From assembly GCF_001668575.1 (NCBI RefSeq), contig NZ_LZMD01000052.1, positions 1 through 44,626 of the forward strand: 44,626 bases of DNA, in the 5' to 3' direction. Numbering within the stretch: position 1 is the stretch's first letter; each line of letters opens with the position of its first letter. Position numbers and translations under genes: made by a program. The notes under the pieces were generated by a model. That model was not told the DNA's origin and made no database searches. It saw nothing but the letters and a program-made list of their open reading frames with translations. This document shows positions 44,242-44,626 of the stretch, in pieces. Source of the DNA: Mycobacterium sp. 1164985.4. GTDB taxonomy: Bacteria; Actinomycetota; Actinomycetes; Mycobacteriales; Mycobacteriaceae.

Positions 44242-44626
44242 GTCACGAAACGCTTGGCGGAGTAGTCGCGCAGGTTGTAGAGGAACATCTGGAACATCCA
44301 GCCCATCACGGGCTTGCCCAGCGACATCCCGAGCCGCGCGGCGACGTCGTTGGGCTTCATCGCCATCACCCACGTCAGGTGACAGCCCTGCGGCGTCTGC
44401 ACCACCCGGTAATCCTCGGCGAACGCCGCGATGCTCCCGGTCGACGCCTTATTGAACCGAAAAGCCATGTGGCTGTAGGGCTCCCACGTGAGGAACTCCT
44501 CGTCGCCGACGATGCCGCCACGCATCTTCACGGTGCGGGTGGTGCCCATGCCGCGCGGCTCTGGGCTCGTCCAGGTCACCTCGGTGATCACCGTGGCCCA
44601 GTGTGGCCAGGACTCTGCATCGGCGA
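44238..44626 (-). CDS. SRPBCC family protein (5' end outside window)
   Basis: The minus-strand frame is open from the window edge to TAG at 44238 and encodes about 129 visible residues. The reading ADAESWPHWATVITEVTWTSPEPRGMG before the first possible start in the window shows that the protein continues further upstream. The pattern (W near the start, GTTRTVKMRGGI, FLTWEPYSHMAFRF, YRVVQTPQGCHLTWVMAM and a C-terminal amphipathic helix) is that of the SRPBCC/polyketide cyclase-like ligand-binding fold. Ligand and function unknown. It converges on the esterase with overlapping stop codons. Confidence 0.8.
   Translation of the reverse strand, partial: ADAESWPHWATVITEVTWTSPEPRGMGTTRTVKMRGGIVGDEEFLTWEPYSHMAFRFNKASTGSIAAFAEDYRVVQTPQGCHLTWVMAMKPNDVAARLGMSLGKPVMGWMFQMFLYNLRDYSAKRFVT

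Noticed and set aside
1..44626. tRNA, rRNA, insertion sequences or prophage genes
   Set aside because: No tRNA-like cloverleaf segments, transposase or integrase motifs, or phage proteins were recognised on either strand.

Overview
The window is high-GC DNA from a Mycobacteriaceae chromosome, most likely a fast-growing Mycolicibacterium-type species. Evidence: the gene order ruvA-ruvB / car (fadD9) / yajC-secD-secF / SBP5 lipoprotein / apt / rel / ppiB / MBL hydrolase / hisS / Rv2578c-type radical SAM protein matches the M. tuberculosis Rv2593c-Rv2575 neighbourhood as I remember it; the protein set is typical (HelD, a mycothiol-dependent isomerase family member, a mycofactocin-type SDR, FadE pairs); and many genes have a TANNNT -10 box 6-8 bases before a start codon with no ribosome binding site, as in leaderless mycobacterial genes. 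All assignments come from reading the sequence and remembered families; no database search was run.

Region by region. 1-2306: end of ruvA, ruvB (Holliday-junction branch migration) and two small membrane proteins. 2383-9481: carboxylic acid reductase, a mycothiol-dependent isomerase-like protein, a membrane protein, a stand-alone piece of a cytochrome P450 and an aldehyde dehydrogenase. 9784-17914: a co-directional block linking protein export (yajC, secD, secF), a substrate-binding lipoprotein, purine salvage (apt) and the stringent-response enzyme Rel. 18026-22261: a small DUF4333 lipoprotein, two tandem membrane-anchored cyclophilins, an MBL hydrolase and hisS. 22281-23514: two paralogous small membrane proteins enclosed by inverted copies of a 62-bp palindromic element. 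23531-28308: the urea-type ABC transporter urtABCDE. 28544-32274: a small secreted protein, then helD and a radical SAM gene diverging from a promoter region with a perfect mycobacterial LexA (SOS) box. 32298-37719: an acyl-CoA catabolic locus (two acyl-CoA dehydrogenases, amidohydrolase, TetR regulator, TesB-type thioesterase) with two matching palindromic operators. 37804-44626: mycofactocin-type SDR, NmrA-like protein, MBL hydrolase, DUF885 protein, neutral zinc metallopeptidase, type-B carboxylesterase and a truncated SRPBCC protein.

The most interesting points are the LexA box placed to control both the RNA-polymerase remodeller HelD and the radical SAM protein; the self-consistent TetR regulon with the operator pattern GGTAAYGNCRTTACC; the 62-bp inverted elements around an uncharacterised two-gene membrane cassette; and a tandem array of three GNRA-tetraloop hairpins that begins at the rel stop codon.
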